DNA of 25,441 nt from Lentisphaerota bacterium (lineage in GTDB: Bacteria > Verrucomicrobiota > Kiritimatiellia > RFP12 > UBA3636). A model generated the notes under the pieces. It saw only the letters and a list, made by a program, of their open reading frames with translations, had not been told where the DNA came from and did not search any database. The DNA lies in assembly GCA_012511845.1 (NCBI GenBank), contig JAAZFF010000044.1, positions 1 to 25,441 on the forward strand, in the 5' to 3' direction. Shown piece after piece: positions 1 through 8,753 of the stretch. The position numbers were made by a program, and so were the translations under genes. Every line of letters starts with the position of its first letter. The stretch's first letter is position 1.

Positions 1-673
1 CCATTTCCTGTCCCTTGACTTCATAATAATCAGGATCCGAAGAACTGTCGTGTTCGGAATAGATTTCCCTGACATTAGATATAACAGGTTTTGTCAAAAC
101 ATCTTCACCGATCATAATCTGCGCTGCCTGCCGCAGATTTTTTACCGGATAAACTTCCAACCCTTCTACAACGGCCGCTTCCACAGCATTTTCTACAGGG
201 ACCAAAAACTTGGTTATACCCAGTTCTCTCAACTTGATTGCAATCGGCAGAACACCGCGGACTCTCCTCACCTCCCCGGCAAGAGACAGCTCACCGATCA
301 TTGCCACTGTATCCAGGTCCATGGCACGTGATTCAAAAAGCTCTTTGTCAGCCTTGTTGGAAGATTTCCCGGAGGCTGCACTGAGAGCACCTGACGCAAG
401 AAGAATTCCTACCGCTATGGGCAGGTCAAAGAAAGGTCCTTCTTTTCTTATATCCGCCGGAGCCAGATTTACTGTTATACGTCCGAAAAAGGGTTCATAG
501 CCGGAATTGGCAACAGCTGAAGAAACACGATGCTGGCTTTCTCTTACAGCAGCGTCAGGCAAACCGACTATAACGATTTGGGGGTCACCGGTCATTCCTA
601 CATCCGTTTCAACTTCCACCCGAAAGGCTTCTATACCAGATACTGCTCCTGAAATTATTTTTGCTAATGCCAT
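1..673 (-). CDS. comM: ComM/YifB-family Mg-chelatase-like AAA+ ATPase, N-terminal part
   Basis: This is the first 224 codons of a ComM/YifB protein; the rest lies beyond the left edge. It starts at an ATG at 673 with an AGAGG ribosome site about 8 bases upstream. The visible part is the family's N-terminal ChlI-like domain: the opening M-A-L-A-K-I, the segment V-G-L-P-D-A-A-V-R-E-S near residues 40-50, and the stretch with N-L-A-P-A-D-I-R-K-E-G near residues 72-82 followed by F-D-L-P-I-A. The last visible residues V-K-G-Q-E lead into the AAA+ core, which is not in the window. About 20 hydrophilic residues near positions 108-130 look like an insertion compared with what I recall of YifB. In the family, ComM is a hexameric helicase that promotes branch migration of incoming single-stranded DNA during natural transformation. 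It sits just downstream of the pilus operon, separated by a terminator. Confidence 0.9.
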   Translation of the reverse strand, partial: MALAKIISGAVSGIEAFRVEVETDVGMTGDPQIVIVGLPDAAVRESQHRVSSAVANSGYEPFFGRITVNLAPADIRKEGPFFDLPIAVGILLASGALSAASGKSSNKADKELFESRAMDLDTVAMIGELSLAGEVRRVRGVLPIAIKLRELGITKFLVPVENAVEAAVVEGLEVYPVKNLRQAAQIMIGEDVLTKPVISNVREIYSEHDSSSDPDYYEVKGQEM

Positions 674-692
674 ACTGCTACCTCTTTCGAAT

Positions 693-727
693 AAAAAGGG
701 GAGAGTAGCCCTAAAGCCGCCCTCCCC
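693..727 (-). terminator. Rho-independent terminator of the pilus operon
   Basis: Read on the minus strand, GGGGAG (727-722) pairs with CTCCCC (703-698) around an 18-base loop and is followed directly by TTTTT (697-693). It begins 34 bases after the secretin stop codon and 20 bases before the comM start, so it separates the two transcripts. The loop is long and only six pairs are perfect, so strength is uncertain. Confidence 0.6.
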
Positions 728-761
728 GTAAATTTACACTATATCTGTACTTCCTGCTTAA

Positions 762-3700
762 TTAATTTCTTTCTCCAAGGAACATTTCAGCAAGTTTCTG
801 ATCAGTATCTTCTACATCTTTCATGAGGCGGCCTGCGGGGTCAACCAACTTAGCTGTTACAAACAGCAGCAAGTTGCGTTTCTCGCTGAGATCGTACTTA
901 TAGCGGAACAAACGTCCAAGAATGGGTATATCACCGAGGAGAGGTATTTTATCCTCATTGGTGAACCGCTCTTCAGTTATCATTCCACCCATTACTACAG
1001 TAGCCCCGTTATAAATCTGCACGGTAGTTGCAACAGACCTGACTGGGAAGAAAGGCTGCTCCATCGAGAGAATAACAGGACCCAGATCAGTGGGATATGT
1101 TGAGCCATAGTTCTTCCATGTGGGTTCAGACACTACTGCCGGAGCAAGAGCCAGGTCGATCATTGAGCCATCATCTGTAACTGTAGGAGTAACTTCAAGA
1201 ATTACACCCACTTCACGCATATTGAAGTTTTGCGGTTCAACAACTGCTCCGCTATATGTTGTCACATTATTGTCACTCGTTGTTTCAAGCATTTCAACAT
1301 CGTACTCAGTAGGATATATATATTCTACAACGACCTTGATTGTAGCGGGACTACCGGCTTTAGTAACCACCTTGGGCGCTGACAGCAGGTCAGTGCTCTG
1401 CTTTGATGACAGCGCATGCAGTACCATAGAAAGCTCGGGATTCGTCAGGATCGACGTAATTGTTGCAATATTATCCATTATCGGCTCACCTTCATGAATT
1501 TCTTTCGAAGTGTTCCTATTCAGATAATTAAATCCGCGATTTATGCTGCCTCTTTCCATTACAACACGGCGACGACTTGCCGGAGGCAAACCTCGGTCTG
1601 CTTTCATTTCAGCAATTTCCCAGTCATCATTTACCATCCATTCAAGACCGAGTGAGTCGAGATCCGACTGCATTACTTCTACAAACCGCACTTCGATTTC
1701 CACTTGCTTTGGTGTAACGTTCAAGATTGACAGAACTGACTCCAATGTAGCGAGGTTCTCTGCGGTATTGACAACGATCAGCTTAGTGATCGAAGGCATG
1801 TACTGGCATGAAGATCCGTCCGGCCAGGGTACTCCCAAGTCGCCGAAGAGTTTTTTCCAGTCTTTTGATTCTGAATCTGAAGTCTGTAGACCGAAACCGC
1901 CTCCGAAAGCACCGAAGCCTTCATCGCCCATAGACGGAAGTGACGGCACCCGATCTTCAATACTGGGAAGCACATTGTACATTTTGTGGATCAATTCAGT
2001 ATCAGCTTTTGTCTTCGGCATGATCATGACCATATTACCGCGAACACGATACTTGAGACCTGCCATATCCATAATCATATCGAGTGCATCGAGAAGCGTA
2101 ACATACCGAGCCTTGATTGTTATAGATGAGCTTGTGGCTCCATCTGCTGAAGGTCCGACAGCAGTCTGTACTGCAAACGGATCAAACTCTGGCTGAGCAG
2201 ATGAAAAACCTGGAGAGTCGTCTCCCAAATTCAAAATAAAGTTGATACCCCTTTCATCAGCCGGCACTTCAGGATCATCAAATTCGCGCGATGCATCACC
2301 GAGGAATCCTACTATATCGCTGATATTTGCCTGGCGGAAATCGAGATCAGGAATTGTTATTTCGCGCATCTTCTTCATTATACGCTGTTCTTGCGTGCTG
2401 CTCACCGGTGCTGTAACTTCACCTGTTGCACCAGCTCGTTTACCTTCACTGAAACCCTGACCGTAAGTGCGCGGCGTCCAAATCGCAGTAACGTCCTTGA
2501 TCATGCTCTCACGTGTGGTAATTCGTTCGTTATCGACATAACTATGCTCGGCAGCACTAACCTTGCGAAGAAGATCTACCGCATCTTTGTGCCAAGGATA
2601 CTTCTGCAGCAAAAGCTCAACTTCACGCCTGCAGTCACGCAACTCACCTGTTGCATAAAACTCTTTGGCAATTTTCATCCTCTTCGAAATATCTGACTGG
2701 GCACTCTTGTACTCAGGCTGTATCCAGCGCTTTTCACGCGGGGGGACAACCGGTGGCGGAGGGCTTTCGCGTTCGCTCTGAATTTCAAAAAGAAGGCTTT
2801 CACCTTTTGGGTGGCGATAGTGGCGCGCCTCACGGGCTGCCTTTTCAGCTTCGTCATAATTTTTCGTTGAACGATGCTCCAGTGCCAATCTGTAGTAAGC
2901 TTCTCCAAGCCCTTTTTCGGCAGCCTTCCTGGATTCCACTTCTTTCGGAAGCAAAAAGTCCAAGGCATCATTATATTTTTCGATAGCTCTGTTCCAGTTG
3001 GCAACTGCAAGGGCGGCATTCCCCTGCTCAATGCTTTCACGACCGTGCTGATCGAACAACTTGCGGCGGCTTTCCTCCAGCTCCTCAAGCTCGGAAACAC
3101 GCTGCTCAATTTCAGGATCAAGCTCAATACGAGCCGTTGCAATTTCTTCAACTGCAGGAACACTTTCTTCCGCAAATGCTTCTGCAAATTCGACAGTCTC
3201 ATCGACAGTTTCTTCGGTTTCCTCTGTAACTTCTGTAACTTCTGCAACAATATCTTCCTGCGGTACTTCTCCCACCACCACTTCTACGACTGCCGGCAGT
3301 TCTACAACAGCCGCTTCTTCGGCAACCTCAACACCGGTATCAGAAAGAATATCATCAATTTCCAGAAGCATATCAGGTTGTGTATGCTCAATAGCATCAA
3401 CCTCTGCAACAACTTCCATTTCTTCCATACTGTCGACAACCTCAAACACGTCCTCGACAGCTTCTTCAGCAACTTCAGCTACATCTATAATAACTTCTTC
3501 GTCAACTTCCGGTGCAAATACAGCGACTTCCTCAAATGGATCGACATCAAATTCAACAGCTACTTCTACATCTGCTGCTTCAACAACGGTTTCCTCTGTG
3601 GCAGCCTGTGCATCAGCTATAACTTCTGCAACGACACCGTCAAATTCGTCCTGTACAGCTTCCACATCAACGTCGGCTACTAGCACTTCCAGTTCTTCTA

Positions 3701-4154
3701 CAACTTCCGGAACTTCTTCTGCCAGTTCTTCGACCGCAACAGCCAGTTCATCTACATCAATGTCGGCTGCAAGCTCTTCAACTGCGTCCACAACTTCATC
3801 AACTGTGAATGTGCTGTCAAGATCTTCTATAAGTGCCTCTGCTTCCTCTGCTATTTCTTCGATAATTTCCGGCACTTCTTCAATGTCAGGTATTTCTACA
3901 GCATCAAAGTCAGCAATATCAATTTCTTCAATTGTATCTACTGTAAATTCAGCTTCTGCGCCATCACTTTCTGCTGATTCCACCATGTCCTGAACATCAA
4001 GATCTTCGTCCAACCCCAAGTCAAGGTCAAGATCCTCAATGCCAAGTTGTTTGGCATTAAGCACGACTTTAGAATCCTGTGCAAGGGTATATGTCACGCA
4101 AAGCGCCGCAATAACGACGACACAAACGCTACAAACCTTTATCATTTTCTTCAT
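762..4154 (-). CDS. Type IV pilus-type secretin with large acidic N-terminal region (Amuc_1098-like)
   Basis: An 1130-residue outer-membrane secretin, the pore through which a pilus or secreted protein crosses the outer membrane. The start is the ATG at 4154, because AAGGAG lies 11 bases upstream and the signal peptide (about residues 1-25, ending T-L-A) begins there; an in-frame upstream ATG at 4187 lacks these supports. Residues 36-341 are extremely acidic and contain no Lys or Arg. Residues about 370-530 are helical and TPR-like. Two N-domain-like segments follow (I-P-D-L-D-F-R-Q-A-N, then V-N-T-A-E-N-L with V-E-I-E-V-R-F-V-E-V). The C-terminal secretin domain shows S-A-P-K-V-V-T, V-G-V-I-L-E-V-T-P and the family signature ending K-I-P-L-L-G-D-I-P-I-L-G-R-L-F near residue 1080. 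It is the last gene of the operon and matches the place of Amuc_1098. Length is well above a usual PilQ because of the acidic insert. Confidence 0.92.
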   Translation of the reverse strand: MKKMIKVCSVCVVVIAALCVTYTLAQDSKVVLNAKQLGIEDLDLDLGLDEDLDVQDMVESAESDGAEAEFTVDTIEEIDIADFDAVEIPDIEEVPEIIEEIAEEAEALIEDLDSTFTVDEVVDAVEELAADIDVDELAVAVEELAEEVPEVVEELEVLVADVDVEAVQDEFDGVVAEVIADAQAATEETVVEAADVEVAVEFDVDPFEEVAVFAPEVDEEVIIDVAEVAEEAVEDVFEVVDSMEEMEVVAEVDAIEHTQPDMLLEIDDILSDTGVEVAEEAAVVELPAVVEVVVGEVPQEDIVAEVTEVTEETEETVDETVEFAEAFAEESVPAVEEIATARIELDPEIEQRVSELEELEESRRKLFDQHGRESIEQGNAALAVANWNRAIEKYNDALDFLLPKEVESRKAAEKGLGEAYYRLALEHRSTKNYDEAEKAAREARHYRHPKGESLLFEIQSERESPPPPVVPPREKRWIQPEYKSAQSDISKRMKIAKEFYATGELRDCRREVELLLQKYPWHKDAVDLLRKVSAAEHSYVDNERITTRESMIKDVTAIWTPRTYGQGFSEGKRAGATGEVTAPVSSTQEQRIMKKMREITIPDLDFRQANISDIVGFLGDASREFDDPEVPADERGINFILNLGDDSPGFSSAQPEFDPFAVQTAVGPSADGATSSSITIKARYVTLLDALDMIMDMAGLKYRVRGNMVMIMPKTKADTELIHKMYNVLPSIEDRVPSLPSMGDEGFGAFGGGFGLQTSDSESKDWKKLFGDLGVPWPDGSSCQYMPSITKLIVVNTAENLATLESVLSILNVTPKQVEIEVRFVEVMQSDLDSLGLEWMVNDDWEIAEMKADRGLPPASRRRVVMERGSINRGFNYLNRNTSKEIHEGEPIMDNIATITSILTNPELSMVLHALSSKQSTDLLSAPKVVTKAGSPATIKVVVEYIYPTEYDVEMLETTSDNNVTTYSGAVVEPQNFNMREVGVILEVTPTVTDDGSMIDLALAPAVVSEPTWKNYGSTYPTDLGPVILSMEQPFFPVRSVATTVQIYNGATVVMGGMITEERFTNEDKIPLLGDIPILGRLFRYKYDLSEKRNLLLFVTAKLVDPAGRLMKDVEDTDQKLAEMFLGERN

Positions 4155-4205
4155 TTTAAGAACTGCTCCTTGAAAATCAAACTTCATTACGTCTTTTTTG
4201 TTTAT

Positions 4206-5222
4206 TTAGTTCAGGACTTTTATATCCTTTTGTGTGGACTTTTGCTTTATAACAACAGTCCCTGTGTTTGAGTTGGGGTCTTTATTGATTTTGACAACTG
4301 TATAGGAGTCTCCATCAAAATTGAAACTTTCGTTCTGGTTAACCGCAATCGGCTCAAAGTCGGCAATTTTGTCGCACTTGAAAGTTACATTAAAACTATT
4401 CCAGGGGCTCGGTGCACCTTGAACAAGTTCCAGCGTATCTTTTCCATCCGACACAATTAGAACAGCCACTTCGCTCCGTCGATCCGGTACTCCGGGCGCC
4501 TTTATGGTCACCATTCTATTTGTATGAGAAACCGCTTTGAAATCCGTCTTATTCAGTTTATCGCCGATTTTAACAAAATGCGTTCTTGACTCCAAGCTTG
4601 AATTGAGCTGGAAGCTATAATTTTCTCCCATCTTTGTCCTGCTCTGCAATCGGAACGGAAACGGTATTGCATTAATTTCTTCAACCTTGAGATAATTTAT
4701 ATATGGTGGGTGCGATTTGGGGTCGGCAGGATCTGTACCTGCCAGGAATTCCTCCAGATTGGAGAACAGATCTCCATCAAGATCTCCATGAGCATCAGAA
4801 GGATCCAGAGGGTTCAATCCATACTTATTTTCCCACTCATCAGGCATTCCATCCCCATCCGAGTCCCAGCCGGCATTTGTGCCATCCTCCGGTGGTTGAG
4901 TTGCATCACAATACGGGCAGACATCTGCCTCAAAGGGGATTGGACGCTGGCAATTGATGCAGGCGACCCTCTCGCAAGCTATCAGGAGGTTATTCCCGCT
5001 TTCCGGTATTACGTAAGGCTTCGCAAGTCGTGCCATGGCAGCATTATAAAGTGAAGGATCTGTCTCTCCGCTCTTTTCATACTTGGGACTCAGGGCATTG
5101 AGATCCGCTTCAAACTTTGATTCCGTTGCCCGTTGCGAACTTGACAAGTTTATAAGTATTCCAAGCGAGAGCAACAGCGCAAGAAGAACTCCCACGACGA
5201 TTATTTTATCGTAGTGAGCCAT
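4206..5222 (-). CDS. Membrane-anchored pilus-operon protein with zinc ribbon and calcium-loop (TSP3-like) segment
   Basis: A 338-residue protein at the position of Amuc_1099 in the Akkermansia pilus locus; similarity to that protein is inferred from position. Residues about 6-27 form one membrane helix, so most of the chain is probably periplasmic. C88-x2-C91 and C102-x2-C105 form a zinc-ribbon-like knuckle, with an extra C83. Directly after come two Asp-rich loops, D-S-D-G-D-G-M-P-D-E-W (120-130) and D-L-D-G-D-L-F-S (147-154), which resemble calcium-binding thrombospondin type 3 repeats. The rest, about residues 170-338, is beta-rich and not recognised; it may be a PilP-like partner of the secretin. 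The start may be ATG 5222 or the adjacent GTG 5225; the ribosome site is weak either way. Spacing to the secretin gene is 51 bases. Confidence 0.75.
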   Translation of the reverse strand: MAHYDKIIVVGVLLALLLSLGILINLSSSQRATESKFEADLNALSPKYEKSGETDPSLYNAAMARLAKPYVIPESGNNLLIACERVACINCQRPIPFEADVCPYCDATQPPEDGTNAGWDSDGDGMPDEWENKYGLNPLDPSDAHGDLDGDLFSNLEEFLAGTDPADPKSHPPYINYLKVEEINAIPFPFRLQSRTKMGENYSFQLNSSLESRTHFVKIGDKLNKTDFKAVSHTNRMVTIKAPGVPDRRSEVAVLIVSDGKDTLELVQGAPSPWNSFNVTFKCDKIADFEPIAVNQNESFNFDGDSYTVVKINKDPNSNTGTVVIKQKSTQKDIKVLN

Positions 5223-5254
5223 CACAAAATTTCTTTATACAGTGCGTGCCATAA

Positions 5255-6310
5255 TTACCACCCTTGATCAGAATATCCGGATTCGAAATCACCATCTCCA
5301 ACATCGTCTGTTACCGGTTCTTCGAACGTATAAATATTTATTTGCAGCGCAACTCTTACAGGTGACTCCCTGAGAGATCCGGATATGAGACGTGAAGTGC
5401 GCGGTTTAGGCGGTACTTTTACAGTCGGTTTAAAAGGATCCTCTGTCGTTTGAGCTTTTGCAGTTTTCTCTTCAGCAAGCAGTACCACATCATCGCCAGT
5501 TTTGCGTATCTTCACGCCGGCTATCTGAGCGTAGGGCCACATCCCGCCGATTCGGTTGAGAAAGTCAAACAGAGCCGCTTCCTTCGAATTAAATACGAGA
5601 CTGAAACTTTCCCTCACCATTGGAACATCGCCCTGCGTGAGCGGATCCAGATCAAGACTGAACGCAAAACCTTCTCCGGAGCTTGAGCGGGTCGAACCTT
5701 TGCGTCGCCTTATCTGACGGGAAGTATCGGAAGAAGACCCTGCAGCATCCTCAGCCTCAAACTCCTCACGTGCAAAATGTTCCAATTTAAGGACTTTAGA
5801 TTCGTACAGCCTGTTTATAAGCATTTCCATCATTTTCAGTTGGCGCACCAGGCGAGGCACATCTCCCTTGTCCGGCAGAACACCTCCACCCTCCTTGGAA
5901 CGATCATATTTATCAAATCCAAAGTAAAAATCAGCACCTGCTATCGGAGCATCTTTTTCACCTTTGGGAGCCTTATTCCGAAGCTTCTGCACTGTCTCCT
6001 CACACAATGTAACGAAACCTCCAGGAGAGTGCTCATCTTTAATCGAAACCGCGTTTGTAGAAATTTGTTCAAGCAAATATTCATATCGCTCCCGAAGTTT
6101 TTCCAGATTCACCTTCTCGATGCCAATATTGTCTTCGCTGGGGAATGGATTCCGGTCATAATATGATGCAAGTTGCCTGCGTGCCGTATCGAGCGAACTT
6201 CTGACTTCTGAAGCTTTCCCCATACGTGAAAAAGTCAACCAAGCGGTTATGGCAACCAGGATAAGTGAGACAACTCCGCCAACTATTACAGCAATTCTTG
6301 TCTTACTCAT
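5255..6310 (-). CDS. Amuc_1100-like / PilO-like inner-membrane pilus assembly protein
   Basis: A 351-residue bitopic membrane protein. I chose ATG 6310 because AGGTGG lies 8 bases upstream and because it overlaps the stop of the PilM gene as ATGA, typical of coupled translation; an in-frame GTG at 6322 is less likely. A membrane helix (about residues 6-27) is followed by a coiled-coil-prone stretch (30-120), with R-N-P-F-P-S near 53-58, a Ser/Arg-rich linker around residues 195-215 and a ferredoxin-like C-terminal part. This matches the architecture of PilN/PilO proteins and of Akkermansia Amuc_1100, which occupies the same slot. Amuc_1100 is known as an abundant surface protein that signals through TLR2. 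Whether this protein does so cannot be told from sequence. Confidence 0.8.
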   Translation of the reverse strand: MSKTRIAVIVGGVVSLILVAITAWLTFSRMGKASEVRSSLDTARRQLASYYDRNPFPSEDNIGIEKVNLEKLRERYEYLLEQISTNAVSIKDEHSPGGFVTLCEETVQKLRNKAPKGEKDAPIAGADFYFGFDKYDRSKEGGGVLPDKGDVPRLVRQLKMMEMLINRLYESKVLKLEHFAREEFEAEDAAGSSSDTSRQIRRRKGSTRSSSGEGFAFSLDLDPLTQGDVPMVRESFSLVFNSKEAALFDFLNRIGGMWPYAQIAGVKIRKTGDDVVLLAEEKTAKAQTTEDPFKPTVKVPPKPRTSRLISGSLRESPVRVALQINIYTFEEPVTDDVGDGDFESGYSDQGW

Positions 6311-7995
6311 TCTTCTATCCACCTCTCACTCCAGTTCCCATCAATCACACCGGGAGTTCGTTTCAAAGCCACTTTCAAATTCAGTTCGCTAAGCAAATCA
6401 TTCTCAACAGATTTCTCAGACAGTATTTTTGTTCCCTCTTCATTGAAGCATTCTTTGTTCCTGAGAATGCTTGTCACCATAAGCTCAGCTGCCGACCCGC
6501 CATATTTATTGACTCGTTCATCAAGCTCTTTTTTATATCCCCGGACAATTATATTGGCATAAGTTACATTGTTCGCATCAGTTTCGTAGTACAACTCTGT
6601 CAACCAGGTATCCGGCAGCATGGCTGCGCGAATTGCCTCCATAACTTCAGCAAATGATCCTCTGGCAGCTACAAGCTCCGCAAGGTATGCACATTTTCGC
6701 CCAAACTCGTCAGCCTCATTCTTTATTGTATCAATTTGCCCCTGCAAATTCCTGCGCACAGCAATGCGTTCCTGTACAGTATCGTTCCGGAAATTGAATG
6801 CTTCTTCCTGCTTGGCTGCAAAAATGAACCAACACAGAAGCGTAAGAACCAAACCTACCACGGCAACCCCAAAGAACGGCAAACGACCGGCAAACCTGCG
6901 TTCATCGAGTATCTCTGCAGGCATGAGGTTCAGTTCTATCGGACACTTTACTCCACCGCGCAAAGCCAACCCGACAGAAGACGCCATCAGATACAGCGTT
7001 TCACTATCTTCCTCCAGCCCGGGAGCAACCGGAACGTTTTTGAACGGATTCAGGTACTCTACTTCCAGATCCAGTTTTTCGCGGAAAAATGTATCGATAT
7101 GCCTTGTCAGGGATGCGCCGCCTGTAAGGTATAACTTTACGGGAACAGAGCCGCCCTGCTTGCTCCGGTAAAAGTTTATTGATCGATCTACCTCGGAATG
7201 CAGGCGAGTTACAACACTTCGAATTATCTTCGAAACTTTGTCTGCCACCTCATCACCTGCTACAGCGTAGTTGCCTCCAAGCGCTACAACTCCTATCTCC
7301 TTCTTGAGCTCTTCTGCCTCCTGAGCAGAAATGGAAAGTCCGCGCGCTATTTCATTTGTAATTGTGTTGCCAGCTACCGTTATGCTGCGTGTAAAAATAT
7401 TTCCATTCTCTGAAAATACAAGATTCGTCGAACGTGCTCCGATATCAAGAAGAATTGCGCAACCCTCATCTTCGGGATAGTTGAAAAGCATACTGTTGTA
7501 CAACGCGAAAGGTACAGAGTCTATAACTTCAACACGCAGTTTTGTCTGTTCACCAAACTGGATTACCTCCTGAGCTGTATCACGCTTTGTCGCTATTATA
7601 AGAGCGTCAACTTCATCAATTCCGTTAGGCAATACCTGGTAATCCCAAACGACCTCTTCCAGCGGAAAAGGTAAATTTTCCTGAGCTTCGTACTGCAACA
7701 TCTCGTCGATTTTGTCAGCCGCTACAGGTGGCAACTTGACATATCGCGGAAAAACAGACTGCCCTGAAAGAGCCATATAGACAGGACCGGGCTTGATGCC
7801 GTTTTCTGCCATCAGATCACGCACATCGCCCGACAGGGAATACAGCGTACGCATCCCCGCCTCCTGCGATAGCGAATCGAGGGGCTTTACAGCATAGTTT
7901 GCCAGCTTGATACCATCGCCTTCGACGATGAACTCTGCAAGCATTATTTTGCTGGTACCGGCATCCAGCGCAAGAATTCTTTTTTTCGATGCCAC
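6307..7995 (-). CDS. pilM: PilM-like actin-fold ATPase fused to a PilN-like membrane half (Amuc_1101-like)
   Basis: A 562-residue protein. Residues 1-350 are a PilM/FtsA-type actin-like ATPase: L-A-L-D-A-G-T-S-K near residues 8-16 (phosphate 1), L-L-D-I-G-A-R-S-T at 182-190 (phosphate 2) and L-T-G-G-A-S at 290-295 (adenosine). Residues 353-361 (I-E-L-N-L-M-P-A-E) resemble the short PilN segment that docks on PilM. A membrane helix (about 373-394), a coiled coil and a small C-terminal domain follow, as in PilN. PilM normally binds PilN as a separate protein, so here the two appear fused. Translation starts at GTG 7995, overlapping by one base the TAG of the preceding gene, with GAGG 10 bases upstream; the 3' end overlaps the next gene as ATGA. 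Confidence 0.88.
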   Translation of the reverse strand: MASKKRILALDAGTSKIMLAEFIVEGDGIKLANYAVKPLDSLSQEAGMRTLYSLSGDVRDLMAENGIKPGPVYMALSGQSVFPRYVKLPPVAADKIDEMLQYEAQENLPFPLEEVVWDYQVLPNGIDEVDALIIATKRDTAQEVIQFGEQTKLRVEVIDSVPFALYNSMLFNYPEDEGCAILLDIGARSTNLVFSENGNIFTRSITVAGNTITNEIARGLSISAQEAEELKKEIGVVALGGNYAVAGDEVADKVSKIIRSVVTRLHSEVDRSINFYRSKQGGSVPVKLYLTGGASLTRHIDTFFREKLDLEVEYLNPFKNVPVAPGLEEDSETLYLMASSVGLALRGGVKCPIELNLMPAEILDERRFAGRLPFFGVAVVGLVLTLLCWFIFAAKQEEAFNFRNDTVQERIAVRRNLQGQIDTIKNEADEFGRKCAYLAELVAARGSFAEVMEAIRAAMLPDTWLTELYYETDANNVTYANIIVRGYKKELDERVNKYGGSAAELMVTSILRNKECFNEEGTKILSEKSVENDLLSELNLKVALKRTPGVIDGNWSERWIEE

Positions 7996-8642
7996 TAGTG
8001 ACTTACCTCGTAGCTGTCGGGATCAACAAGAGCAAAAATTGTTTTAGTACGCTCCAGCAAAAACCCTTCTCGTTTTTGTACATTTGGACTATCTGTAATT
8101 TCTGAAATTTTCCACCAGGCAGCCCGCTGGGCCTGATCCTTGAAAACACTCGCATCACCTATGCCTTCTTCAGCTATAATCTGGCCGCCGAGATAAAATT
8201 GCACTCCAATGCCTACAACCGGTCCGTAGCGCTCCAAGGTAGACGGCAACAAAACTACGCCTGCCTTGTGCCCGCGTCCGGCAGATATATTCTTGAAAGA
8301 TGAGGTAGTGGAAAACAAAGACATCGGTTTTTCACCATCCCTCACATTTACCTTGGGATTAAATGTCATAACAGTAAATGTAACTGAAACTTCATCGAGC
8401 CACTCGGCAGCCGTATCAAATTCAACATCAATCACGCCCCAGTCCTTCGCCCTGGGGCTCCGGCTTCCGATAGTTGGGGCTCGCTGAAGAGTATCCCTGC
8501 CAAGCTTAGTTATGTTTTTTATTCTCAACACCTGACTTGATGACTGAGAAGCTGCAGCCTGGGCAAATACATTATTGAAGGAGAACGCTGCATAAATGCA
8601 CAACAACGCCAATGCGATTATATGTTTTTTTACATTCTTCAT
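7995..8642 (-). CDS. Small exported pilus-operon protein (Amuc_1102-like)
   Basis: A 215-residue protein with a signal peptide: K-N-V-K-K, then a hydrophobic core to about residue 24, and likely cleavage after V-F-A-Q or nearby. The mature part begins with a Ser/Gln-rich stretch and then looks beta-rich; I recognise no domain with certainty. It is first in the five-gene pilus operon, the place of Amuc_1102 in Akkermansia. The ATG at 8642 has GAAAGG as ribosome site about 8 bases upstream. Its TAG overlaps the GTG start of the PilM-like gene. The role is inferred from position only: a periplasmic or surface component of the pilus system. Confidence 0.7.
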   Translation of the reverse strand: MKNVKKHIIALALLCIYAAFSFNNVFAQAAASQSSSQVLRIKNITKLGRDTLQRAPTIGSRSPRAKDWGVIDVEFDTAAEWLDEVSVTFTVMTFNPKVNVRDGEKPMSLFSTTSSFKNISAGRGHKAGVVLLPSTLERYGPVVGIGVQFYLGGQIIAEEGIGDASVFKDQAQRAAWWKISEITDSPNVQKREGFLLERTKTIFALVDPDSYEVSH

Positions 8643-8724
8643 CTGTGAACCTTTCGTTTACCCTATTATCAAAAACCGGACTCGGCAGAATTTAAACCTA
8701 CCTCCGCCAATCAGTTAAATGCGT

Positions 8725-8753
8725 ATAGTAACCTAAAGGGGGATCTAATTCAA
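8725..8753 (-). promoter_or_regulatory. Sigma-70-like promoter of the pilus operon
   Basis: On the minus strand TTGAAT (8753-8748) is separated by exactly 17 bases from TACTAT (8730-8725); each hexamer matches the consensus at four of six places. Transcription would start near 8718, giving a leader of about 75 bases before the first operon gene. No operator-like palindrome is seen close by. Confidence 0.45.

Noticed and set aside
3061..3993. Long plus-strand open frame coding for a Ser/Thr-rich protein
   Set aside because: It is the exact antisense of the acidic secretin region; GAA/GAT/GCT codons read backwards give Ser/Thr codons. No ribosome site, promoter or domain supports it.
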